In this document: positions 56,632-64,000 of the stretch, one piece after another
Layout: every line of letters starts with the position of its first letter
How positions within the stretch are numbered: the first letter of the stretch is position 1
The notes under the pieces: generated by a model
Database searches by the model: none
The model's input: only the letters and a program-made list of their open reading frames with translations
What the model was told of the DNA's origin: nothing
Assembly (NCBI RefSeq): GCF_016925615.1
Contig: NZ_CP070499.1
Coordinates: 2,790,001 to 2,854,000 of the forward strand
Length of the DNA: 64,000 nt
Direction: 5' to 3'
Source: Natronosporangium hydrolyticum
GTDB taxonomy: Bacteria; Actinomycetota; Actinomycetes; Mycobacteriales; Micromonosporaceae
Position numbers and translations under genes: made by a program

Positions 56632-57241
56632 AGTAGTCGACGACTTCTACGTCGACGTGGACCGGGTACGAGAGCTAGCGATCTCCATGGGCGACTGGGC
56701 GAATCCGAAGCAGGAGGCGGGCATCACCTACGACTTTGAGACATACAATTCGTTCTTCAACGATCAGCTAGTCCGGGTCATGCGCGACCTGGTGGGTGCG
56801 GAAATCCATGTTGACCCCAAGCGGATGGCGTTCGGCGTGTTCGGGGTCTTCGGCGCCGACTCGCATGTCGATTTCACCACCCACTATGATGAGACGGACT
56901 GGTCCGCCATCGTCTACCTTGTGCCCGATGACCGCTGCGAAGGTGGGCTTTCGTTCTATCGGCACAAACCCTCTGGTCTGTTCGGACCGCCAACTGAGGA
57001 GCAGGCCCGGCAGATCGGGTACGACAGCCGTGACGCGTGGCTGCGCGAGCACTACTATCCGGACAAGATGCATCCGGAGCGATGGGAGGAGACCACCCAC
57101 GTCGCCATGCGGTACAACCGGCTGATCCTGCTCCGGGGCTCGGTCCTTTTCCACCGTGCCAGCAAGGGTTTCGGGACGACGCCGGACAGCGGTCGCCTGA
57201 CCCAGCGATTCTTCTTCAACGACGCCAACCGGAGGGACTAG
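56615..57241 (+). CDS. DUF6445-type oxygenase-like protein 1
   Basis: A 208-residue protein with the layout of a 2-oxoglutarate/Fe(II) double-stranded beta-helix enzyme: an HxD pair in TTHYDETDWSAIVYL (about 92-95), a distal His in VLFHRASKGFG and an Arg in GRLTQRFFFND. It opens with VVDDFYVDVDRVRELA, shared with the next two genes. These features suit the DUF6445 family. ATG at 56615 preceded by AAGGAG. It is the first of three tandem paralogues, ending 0 bp before the next start. Confidence 0.7.
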   Translation: MQKTIEVVDDFYVDVDRVRELAISMGDWANPKQEAGITYDFETYNSFFNDQLVRVMRDLVGAEIHVDPKRMAFGVFGVFGADSHVDFTTHYDETDWSAIVYLVPDDRCEGGLSFYRHKPSGLFGPPTEEQARQIGYDSRDAWLREHYYPDKMHPERWEETTHVAMRYNRLILLRGSVLFHRASKGFGTTPDSGRLTQRFFFNDANRRD

Positions 57242-57910
57242 ATGCGCAAGCGATTGGTTGTGGTCGACGGTTTCTACGCGGACCCTGACGCAGTCCGGCA
57301 GCTCGCACTGAACTCGGCATTCAATAGCGCTGACCGGTACAACTATCCAGGCTGGCAGAGTAACAAGGCGCTTCGCACGGACGCGCTCCAGGCCCGCATC
57401 GAGGGGATTCTCGGCCGTGGGATCGATGTCGACCCGGACAGGCTCACGTGGGGCGGCTTCCGTCTCATTACCGATGAGACTGGCGAAAGAACCAAGGTGC
57501 ATGCGGACTCCGCCGTCGACTGGGCTGGCATGGTCTATCTCACGCCCGACGCGCCATCCTCGGCCGGCACCGGGTTCTTCCGACACCGGGAGACCGGGCG
57601 TGAGCGTCCACCGACCGACCGTGAAGCCCGCCGGCTCGGCTTCGCCGACGCCGACGAGTTCGAGGAACGTGTGGTTCGCCGTGACATGGCTGATCTGTCG
57701 AAGTGGGAGATCGTAAGCTGGGTCGGGCCGACTTACAACCGACTGGTGTTGTTCCGGGGGTGCGAGTTCTACCATGCCCCGCTGGGTGGACTCGGTGATC
57801 GGCCAGCAAACGCCCGGCTCACCCACAACTTCTTCTTCAACGAGCGCATCGAGGTGGGGACGGTCGGCCGAGTGCTCGGCAAGGAGGTCGTGTCCGGAGG
57901 TGTCAGATGA
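57242..57910 (+). CDS. DUF6445-type oxygenase-like protein 2
   Basis: A 222-residue paralogue. It keeps VVVDGFYADPDAVRQLAL, the HxD pair in KVHADSAVDWAGMVYL, the distal His in FYHAPLGGLGD and the Arg in ARLTHNFFFNE. The 20-residue C-terminal extension is its own. Sequence identity with its neighbours looks moderate, so the duplication is old enough for different target residues. ATG at 57242; overlaps the third gene by ATGA. Confidence 0.7.
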   Translation: MRKRLVVVDGFYADPDAVRQLALNSAFNSADRYNYPGWQSNKALRTDALQARIEGILGRGIDVDPDRLTWGGFRLITDETGERTKVHADSAVDWAGMVYLTPDAPSSAGTGFFRHRETGRERPPTDREARRLGFADADEFEERVVRRDMADLSKWEIVSWVGPTYNRLVLFRGCEFYHAPLGGLGDRPANARLTHNFFFNERIEVGTVGRVLGKEVVSGGVR

Positions 57911-58566
57911 GGCAAGCGGTGACAGAGGTGCCGCACTCTCTGCGCGGCGAGGTCCACATCATCGACGACTTCTACGAGAAGCCTGACGCCGTACGCCGAC
58001 TGGCCCTCGACGCCGAGTTCGTCGGCTTCGACGGACGGGCGAACTTTCCGGGAGGGGAGAGCGTCAAGGCGTACTGGTCACCTCAACACCGCGACCGCTT
58101 CGCCGAGCTGGTCGGGAAGGCCATCGACATCGACCCATCGCAGTGGGTGTTCGGCAAGTTCCGACTCGCGCTCGCCAACGAAACGGGGCGTACGAAAGTA
58201 CATGTCGACTTCGTCGACTGGACCGCGGTGATATATCTCAGCCTCGACACCGACTGTTCCGGCGGGCTCGGTATCTATCGACACCGTGAGACCGGGTTGG
58301 AGCGGGTACCGCGCGGTAGCGACCTCGCCGCTTACCGCTGTTCGTCGCTGGAGGAGTTCGACAGCAGGTATATCATGCGTGACAGCCTGCACGACGACCG
58401 CTGGGAACTGCTCCATCAGGTCGACATCCGGTACAACCGGTGCGTTCTCTTCCGCGGCTCCCGGTTGTTCCACGGCATCACCCGGACGTTCGGCGGCGGG
58501 TCGGCCGACGGGCGGCTGACCCAGAACTTCTTCTTCATGGACGCCGTCGAGGGGAGCTCCGCATGA
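57907..58566 (+). CDS. DUF6445-type oxygenase-like protein 3
   Basis: A 219-residue paralogue with 15 additional residues at the N-terminus before VHIIDDFYEKPDAVRRLAL. HxD occurs in KVHVDFVDWTAVIYL, the distal His in RLFHGITRTFGG and the Arg in GRLTQNFFFMD. All three proteins therefore keep the same putative Fe(II) and co-substrate residues. Starts with ATGA overlap of gene 2, and its stop overlaps the pentapeptide gene in the same way, so the four are one translational unit. Confidence 0.7.
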   Translation: MRQAVTEVPHSLRGEVHIIDDFYEKPDAVRRLALDAEFVGFDGRANFPGGESVKAYWSPQHRDRFAELVGKAIDIDPSQWVFGKFRLALANETGRTKVHVDFVDWTAVIYLSLDTDCSGGLGIYRHRETGLERVPRGSDLAAYRCSSLEEFDSRYIMRDSLHDDRWELLHQVDIRYNRCVLFRGSRLFHGITRTFGGGSADGRLTQNFFFMDAVEGSSA

Positions 58567-59249
58567 GGTCGCTGCTGGACATGGCACGAGCGGCGGTCGA
58601 CCTGCCGGGGTCGCCGGAGTCATACCGATTGGTGACCCTGGACGCGTTGGGGCACACCGCCAGCGGGCTGGAACTCGTCAGCGGAACGGAGGTCGCGGTG
58701 GCCGACCTGCGTTCGGTACTGGGACGCTCCGCCACGGAGCTGTCGCGCCATCGGCTGTCGCTGCAGCGGCTCGGGGTGGTGGCAATCGAGGGTGAGGCGG
58801 CGCGGACGGTGGCCCTGCTTGACGGTTGGCGCCTCATCCGGTCGCACGGCCGTCAGGCCGATCTGGCCTCTGCCGACCTGCGCGGCGCGGATCTCACCGG
58901 CGCGGATCTCATCGGAAGCGATCTTTCCTATGCCGACCTTCAGGGGGCGTGGCTGGACAGCGCAAATCTCCGGGGTGCCCGTCTGCGGTGCACGGACCTG
59001 CAGGGCGCCAGCTTGCGCTGTGCCAGCATGTTCGGCGCCGACTTGACCGAGGCCGACCTGCGCCGCTGCGACCTGCGCCATAGCGATCTCAGAGAGGCAA
59101 CGTGTGCCGGGGTGGCGCTGCGTGGCGCGGACACCTGGGCGGCTTACGTCTGGGAAGTCGACTTCTCCTCCGCGTTTCTGGAGGGATGCGAGATCGGGCG
59201 TGCCGACTACCGGGGTGCCGACTCGAAGCCGGCCGGCGCGCGGTCATAA
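58563..59249 (+). CDS. Pentapeptide-repeat protein
   Basis: A 228-residue protein. Residues about 100-220 are pentapeptide repeats of the A(D/N)LxX kind (ADLASADLRGADLTGADLIG and onward), which fold into a right-handed beta-helix. The first 95 residues have a helix-turn-like part (ELSRHRLSLQRLGVVAIEG) and are not repeats. In some peptide clusters such proteins protect DNA gyrase (McbG, Qnr); in others they are scaffolds. ATG at 58563 overlaps the third oxygenase gene. Immunity is a guess from context. Confidence 0.8.
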   Translation: MRSLLDMARAAVDLPGSPESYRLVTLDALGHTASGLELVSGTEVAVADLRSVLGRSATELSRHRLSLQRLGVVAIEGEAARTVALLDGWRLIRSHGRQADLASADLRGADLTGADLIGSDLSYADLQGAWLDSANLRGARLRCTDLQGASLRCASMFGADLTEADLRRCDLRHSDLREATCAGVALRGADTWAAYVWEVDFSSAFLEGCEIGRADYRGADSKPAGARS

Positions 59250-59293
59250 TGCCGTTCCCCGACCTGACGACTTCTCCTGGAATGGAGGTATGA

Positions 59294-61212
59294 ATGATAC
59301 GAGCCGTCCAGCACGCCACGCCTCCGGAGGCGGTGGCTGACTCCGGAGCGGGCAGCGAGTTGCGAGTAGTCCTGGTCTGCATGCCGTGGGCATTGCTGGA
59401 CATGCCGTCGCTCGCCGTCAGCACCCTGGTACCAGTCGCGACCGAGACCGCCAAGACGGCGCAGGTGGATGTCGTCTACGCCAATCTGCGGTGGTGCGAC
59501 TACCTCACCGAGAGGACCGGTGGGCGTATCGGGGCGGCGCAGTACCAGCAGGTCGTAGAAGGGTATTACCACGCGCTGGGCGAGTGGATCTTCTCCCCTG
59601 CGCTCTACGGCGCGGATGACCCCATGGATACGCCGTTCTACCTCACCGCCCGTGCCAACGGCGCCGACCTCGACGACGCCTGTGAGATGTACCGCCTTGC
59701 GCCGGGGTTCGTGATGGCTCTGGCAACGGAGCTGGTGGACGCCGGGTACGACGTGGTGGGCCTGACCTCCACATTCGATCAGAATATGCCATCCCTGGCA
59801 CTGGCACGGGCCGTGAAAGAGCGTAGTCCAAGGGTGATTACCGTGATGGGTGGGGCTAACTGCGATGACGAGCAGGGAGCAGCGCTGCACCGCAGTTTTC
59901 CCGCCGTCGACTTTGTCGTACGAGGTGAGGGGGAGCTGACGTTCCTCGGCTACTCCGGGCCGTCAGCGTCCGCAATGTGGTCGAGGCGGAGACCTACCAG
60001 GCCGCGCTAGCCGGCATTGACGGACTGTGCTGGCGGGCCACTGACGGCGAGCCGGTGACGAACCCACAGCAGGCACCGGCCGTTCCGGTCGCGGCCATCC
60101 CGCCGGCCGACCTAACCCACTTCTTCGAGCAGTTCGCACGTGCCACCTCCGTGTCCGACATCGATCCGAAGATCCAACTCGAAGGTGCCCGGGGCTGTTG
60201 GTGGGGAGAGAAACACCATTGCACCTTCTGCGGGCTGAATGGATCTCTCATGGGCTTCCGGGCCAAGAGCGCCGATCGACTGTTGGCGGAGATCACTGAC
60301 GCTGTGCGGCGCCACCGCACGCTGGACGTCGTATTCGCGGACAACATCATGGACATGGGCTACATCCGTGACCTGGTCCCCAAACTCAGCGAGCTGGACT
60401 GGGACCTGCGGTTGTTCTTCGAAGCAAAGTCGAACCTGTCGTTCGCCCAGTTGAGGGCTCTCGCCGATGGCAAGGTGACCCAGCTCCAGCCCGGTGTGGA
60501 GTCGTTGAGCAGCAACGTCCTGAGACTCATGCGCAAGGGAGTGGCCGCGTGGCAGAACGTGCGTATGCTGCGGGACTGCCGGACGCTGGCGATCTACCCG
60601 GGCTGGAACATCCTCTACGGCTTCCCCGGAGAGACAGCAGACGACTACGCCGAGGTGGTGCGTCAGATGTCGTTCCTGCGTCATCTCACCCCGCCGGAGG
60701 GGTGTTACCGCGTGGTTCTGACCCGTTTCAGTCCGTACTTTCAAGATCCCAGCCTCGGACTGATCAACCGGGGTCCGTCGGCGCTGCTGTCGAAGGTGTA
60801 CCGGCTTCCCAAGCAAGAGCTGGCACAGCTCGGTTACCTGTTCGAAAGTGAGAAGGCCGGTATCCGCGGCGAGGATGTCCAGGCGCTGGAGGCCGCTACC
60901 AGGGACTGGCACACCAATCACGCCGGTAGACGGTTGGTAGCCATACCAGATGGGTCAGCATTACGGATCGTCGACGAGCGCTCCCCCTCCCCATCGGAGC
61001 ATGTGCTCAAGGACCCGGTGGAAACCACCGCTTTCCACGCGACACTGCGGGGACGTTCGGCCGCGGCGGTACACCGGCAGCTCGAAGCGGCGGGCTTGTC
61101 GGTCAGCGGTGAGCAGGTGGCCGATCTGATACACAGCTGGCATGAGCAAGGCTGGATGTTCCGCGACGGCGACTACTTCGTCGCCTTGCCGACCGGGCTC
61201 AGCTATGACTGA
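59294..61212 (+). pseudogene. Cobalamin-binding radical SAM enzyme (RiPP maturation protein 1 type), frameshifted
   Basis: Two overlapping frames (59294-60010 and 59977-61212) together make one enzyme of about 640 residues. The N-terminal half is the B12-binding domain (VVLVCMPW, LGEWIFSPALYG, VVGLTSTFDQNMPSLALA, VMGGAN). The radical SAM core has cysteines at 60196, 60220 and 60229, a C-x7-C-x2-C pattern in RGCWWGEKHHCTFCGLNG, which marks RiPP maturation radical SAM protein 1. The frames join if one base is restored at 59941-59947 (GGCTACTCC read as P-RLLRAV), so a one-base deletion or read error is likely. ATG at 59294 after GGAGG. Relatives C-methylate peptides. Confidence 0.85.
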
Positions 61213-61789
61213 TGGTATCCGACACCGAGCATTGACCCACGCCACGGTGAGATCCGCGCTCGTGGTCGACTGGCCCTCGACCCGCCTTCACACCCGCCAG
61301 CAGTTGGCGGCATACGCCATGGCGGGCATGCGGGGTCTACAGATCGCCGACACTGTTGAGCTGGACGACAGCGATCCGCTCCCCACCGCGAAGTTCATCC
61401 GGCTTCTCGTTGATGCCGCCGGGGTCGGCTTGCGTGCCTTCTGGTGTGGGACCGTAGCCCGTCCCCTGACAGCGCAACTTCGCCATCTGGACCCGCCGCG
61501 CAGCAGATCCGGCGTACCGGCCTGGCCGGTTCCGAGGCGGCCGCTGTTGACGATGCGTCGAGGCCCGGGCTTCGTCCAGGTCGAGGACCTACGGGTTACT
61601 CCGACGGCGCGGTACGTGATCTCAGAGCCGGCCGCCGTGTCCGTGCTCAGAACCCTCGAGACCCCCGGGCCCGCACCGGACGAGCGAGCGCTCGCGACAC
61701 TGCAGGGCTTGGCAGCAGGCGGACTGGTCCTCCAGCTCCGGGACACCTGGGTGACAGTCGCCGTGCGATTCGGTTACGCGCGGGCATGA
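61205..61789 (+). CDS. DUF5825-like partner protein
   Basis: A 194-residue protein that overlaps the radical SAM gene by 8 bp and the peptidase gene by ATGA. Its N-terminal half (about 15-100) has alternating strands and helices (ALVVDWPSTRLHTRQQLAAYAM, LLVDAAGVGLRAFWCGTV), and the C-terminal half carries ALATLQGLAAGGLVLQL. It resembles the DUF5825 proteins that sit beside this type of radical SAM enzyme, which I recall without being able to verify. It may be a substrate-binding partner. ATG at 61205. Confidence 0.5.
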   Translation: MTDGIRHRALTHATVRSALVVDWPSTRLHTRQQLAAYAMAGMRGLQIADTVELDDSDPLPTAKFIRLLVDAAGVGLRAFWCGTVARPLTAQLRHLDPPRSRSGVPAWPVPRRPLLTMRRGPGFVQVEDLRVTPTARYVISEPAAVSVLRTLETPGPAPDERALATLQGLAAGGLVLQLRDTWVTVAVRFGYARA

Positions 61790-62256
61790 GCGAGGTACGA
61801 TTCTCCGTTCTCAGCAACGGATTACGGGTGGTGGCGGATCGTCATCCGATCGTGCCGCTGGTCGCTGTGAACCTGTGGTACGCGGTCGGCTCCCGACACG
61901 AGCGCCGTGGCGAACACGGCCTCGCCCATCTACTGGAACATCTGATGTGCCTGGGCGCAGCACGTCATAGTGACTACCCTCGTCGCCTGCAGGCAGTGGG
62001 GGGTGGCCATTTCAACGCCACGACAAACCAGGACCGGACGACATACTTCCAGACCGCTCCGCCCGACTTCCTTCCGGAGGTTCTGCGCTATGAGGCTGAC
62101 CGGATGGCCAGTCTCGGCGACTCGATCGACCAGGAACGGCTCGACTCACAGCGTCGCGTTGTCCGCAACGAGGCGCGGCAGAGCCATGACCTACGCCTCG
62201 CCGAGGCGCTCCTGAGCGCCGCCTTCCCGGTCGGGCACCCCTACCACCACCCTATC
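61786..62256 (+). pseudogene. M16 zinc peptidase, N-terminal fragment cut by an IS element
   Basis: 157 codons of an M16 (pitrilysin/insulinase family) peptidase. The zinc motif HLLEH (residues 48-52) is intact, and the downstream Glu ligand is in VVRNEARQS. The conserved GHPYHHP is reached and then the IS3 element starts. M16 proteins usually have about 420 residues, so two thirds are missing here. ATG at 61786 overlaps the previous gene. In RiPP clusters M16 enzymes remove leader sequences. Confidence 0.85.
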
Positions 62257-62337
62257 TGTCAGGCTCGGGTGGGACATGGGACAGGGTAATCTCCTGAACT
62301 GACCATCGAGCAGGGCGAGACAGGACCATCGAGAGCG

Positions 62338-62745
62338 ATGACCATGAGTAATGCCGATCTGGAGCCGCGGGCTGAGCGTCCCAAGCGCAGGGTGTTCACC
62401 AACGAGTACAAGCTGGCGATCGTGGCTGAGTACGACGCGCTGACCGAGTCGGGTGCCCGCGGGGCACTGCTACGCCGCGAGGGCCTGTACCACTCCCATC
62501 TGATCGAGTGGCGCAAAGCGCGCGATGCCGGTGCGTTGTCCGGGCCGACGCCGAGGCCGGGACGCAAGCCCCAGCGCAGCCGGGAGCAGGTCGAACTGGA
62601 GCGGCTACGCCGTGACAACGAACGAATGGCCGCGGAGCTGGCGCGTACCAAAGCCGCGCTTGACGTGGTGGGAAAAGCACACGCGCTCTTGGGGATGCTC
62701 TCCGAGAGCGCGGAGCCGACGCGCGAAAACAGGTCGAGCAGGTGA
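62338..62745 (+). CDS. IS3 transposase OrfA
   Basis: A 135-residue DNA-binding protein: helix-turn-helix RRVFTNEYKLAIVAEYDALT, a second helix pair (GLYHSHLIEWRKARD) and a leucine-zipper-like coiled coil (EQVELERLRRDNERMAAEL). OrfB lies in the -1 frame, and GCGAAAACAGG near 62725 is a possible slip site for the OrfAB fusion transposase. Confidence 0.88.
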   Translation: MTMSNADLEPRAERPKRRVFTNEYKLAIVAEYDALTESGARGALLRREGLYHSHLIEWRKARDAGALSGPTPRPGRKPQRSREQVELERLRRDNERMAAELARTKAALDVVGKAHALLGMLSESAEPTRENRSSR

Positions 62746-63736
62746 TCGAGGAAGCGTTTGTCGAGTTGGCGCCGGTCACCGGGATCAAGCAGGCATGTCG
62801 GCTGTTGGGTAAGCCGCGTTCCAGCCACTACCGCAGGTTACGGCCAGCGCCAGCGGGTCAGGCCCGGCCGCCGCGGCCGGCTCCGCCCAATGCGTTGAGC
62901 CGCGCTGAGCGGGATCAGGTGGCTGCGGTGCTGCACTCGGAGCGGTTCGCCGACAAGTCCCCGGCGCAGGTGTGGGCCACCCTGCTCGACGAAGGTGTCT
63001 ACCTGTGTTCCGAGTCGACCATGTACCGCATCCTGCGCGAACGCGGCGAGGTGCGGGAGCGGCGCCGCCAGGCCCAGCACCCGCCGCGGGTGCGCCCGGA
63101 GTTGGTCGCCCACGGGCCCAACGAAATTTGGTCCTGGGATATCACGAAGTTGCATGGTCCGCATCGGGGTGTGTACTACGACCTGTACGTCATGATCGAC
63201 ATCTACTCCAGGTATGTGGTCGGGTGGCAGGTCGCCGCCCGCGAGTCCGGTGAGCTGGCTGAAGAGTTCATCGCCGAGGCGATCGGCCGCATCGGTGTCG
63301 CGCCCAGGGCGGTGCACGCTGACCGTGGCACTGCCATGACCAGCAAACCGGTCGCCGCGCTGCCGACCTGAACATTGACCGTAGCCACTCCCGACCGAAG
63401 GTGTCGAACGACAATCCGTTTTCGGAGGCGCAGTTCAAGACTCTCAAGCATTGTCCGGCGTTCCCCGGCCGGTTTGGATCCATCGCTGACGCCCGCGCGT
63501 TCTGCGCCGAGTTCTTCACCTACTACAACCATGATCATCGACACCGCGGGATCGGGCTGCACACCCCCGCGTCGGTCCACTTCGGCACTGTCGAGAAGAT
63601 CCGCGAGGAACGGGCCAAGGTCCTCGACGCCGCCTACGCCGCCAACCCGGACCGGTTCCGTAGCCGACCCACGCCACCGACCATCCCCGGAGCGGCATGG
63701 ATCAACGAACCACCAGCGACCACACAGACATCGTGA
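62742..63736 (+). pseudogene. IS3 transposase OrfB with a one-base frameshift
   Basis: The integrase core is split into 62742-63371 and 63401-63736. The first part has helix region GIKQACRLLGKPRSSHYRR, the first Asp in WSWDITKL and the second in HADRGTAM. The second has the Glu in NPFSEAQFKTLKH. Restoring one base near 63360 (GCGCTG-CCGAC to GCGCTGGCCGAC) joins them as ALADLNIDRSHSRPKVSND. So this copy is disabled, or the base is a sequencing error. Confidence 0.85.
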
Positions 63737-63763
63737 GTAACACGTGTCTCAACGAGCTTGACA

Positions 63764-64000
63764 GCTTCCGCCACACCACGATGGGTGCTATGAAGCAGCT
63801 TGAGCAGCTGACGCCGGGCGATGTCGCTGGGTTTCACCACAGGTATTACGGCCCGGGGAACGCCACGCTGACTCTCGTAGGGGATATTGATCCCGCGTCG
63901 GCGGTACGGCTGGCCGAGGCATGCTTCGGCGACCTGGCTCCTCGTATCCCGCCGGAACTGCCGTCGATGTCGCCAGCCGGCAACCGCTCACAGCAGGCCG
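63764..64000 (+). pseudogene. M16 peptidase, C-terminal-side fragment beyond the IS
   Basis: Reading from the IS edge: SFRHTTMGAMKQLEQLTPGD, then FHHRYYGPGNATLTLVGDID and ARLAEACFGDL-like sequence, the usual M16 stretch after the zinc site. It runs off the window. A GTG inside the IS end (63733, overlapping OrfB stop) would let it be read. Its first codons overlap in alignment with the last codons of the other fragment (FRHTT against YHHPI) but differ in sequence, so it may come from a different M16 gene. Confidence 0.8.

Larger units (their letters stand above)
62257..63763 (+). mobile_element. IS3-family insertion sequence
   Basis: 1507 bp with imperfect terminal inverted repeats: left TGTCAGGCTCGGGTGGGACA, right end reading inward TGTCAAGCTCGTTGAGACAC. 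Two overlapping transposase frames lie between them. It interrupts the M16 peptidase gene. The direct target duplication expected (3-4 bp) is not seen. Confidence 0.88.

Noticed and set aside
62251-63770. Target-site duplication of the IS3 element
   Set aside because: The bases next to the two terminal repeats (CTATC on the left, GCTTCC on the right) do not match over 3-5 bp.

Overview
The window is high-GC actinomycete chromosome, most like the family Micromonosporaceae. The evidence is a BldD regulator with an intact c-di-GMP motif, mIHF, a GTG/TTG-rich start-codon set, a PyrR-controlled pyr operon, the gmk-rpoZ-coaBC-metK-priA-def-fmt-rsmB string, and an Rv1747-like FHA/ABC transporter. 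I assigned family level from gene content only.

Layout, housekeeping part (1 to about 46.2 kb). An Erm-like methyltransferase fragment and bldD run leftward. The pyrimidine operon follows (pyrR, pyrB, pyrC, carA, carB, then an adenosine-deaminase-type gene), then pyrD-bioA, a P-loop kinase-like gene, pyrF, mihF, a degenerate guanylate kinase-like gene, rpoZ, coaBC, metK, priA, def, fmt and rsmB. Next come an SDR, a FUSC-type membrane protein, the FHA-ABC exporter, rpe and a GGDEF response regulator. A riboflavin operon under an FMN riboswitch (ribD-ribE-ribBA-ribH) is followed by hisE-hisG. The translation block is infC-rpmI-rplT-SpoU methyltransferase-pheS-pheT. The last stretch holds a cupin, a spermidine-synthase-like protein, a histidine-phosphatase/sigma-factor fusion and an NTF2-like protein.

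Layout, accessory part (about 46.4 kb to the end). A serine recombinase gene begins where a VOC-family gene on the other strand has been cut, so this looks like one end of an integrated element. Behind it lie a DUF2726 nuclease-like gene, remnants of an IS5-type element, a 5'-truncated P450, an ABC exporter pair, a CmcI-type methyltransferase and a multi-pass transporter. Then comes what I read as a ribosomally made, modified peptide (RiPP) cluster: a 53-residue precursor candidate, a spermidine-synthase-like two-domain protein, three tandem DUF6445-type oxygenase-like genes, a pentapeptide-repeat protein, a cobalamin-binding radical SAM enzyme of the RiPP maturation protein 1 type, a DUF5825-like partner and an M16 metallopeptidase. 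The cluster shows decay: a one-base frameshift in the radical SAM gene, an IS3 element in the peptidase, and mismatched peptidase halves on the two sides of that IS.

In a working version the genes would plausibly act in order. The precursor is made in excess because a strong hairpin follows it. The radical SAM enzyme (perhaps C-methylation), the three oxygenases and the methyltransferase-fold proteins modify it. The M16 peptidase trims it, transporters export it, and the pentapeptide protein may protect the host. These roles are inferred. The most unusual points outside the cluster are a 65-bp palindromic repeat embedded in frame in priA, a guanylate kinase-like protein without a P-loop lysine, an ATC start for infC behind an attenuator, and the phosphatase-sigma fusion.
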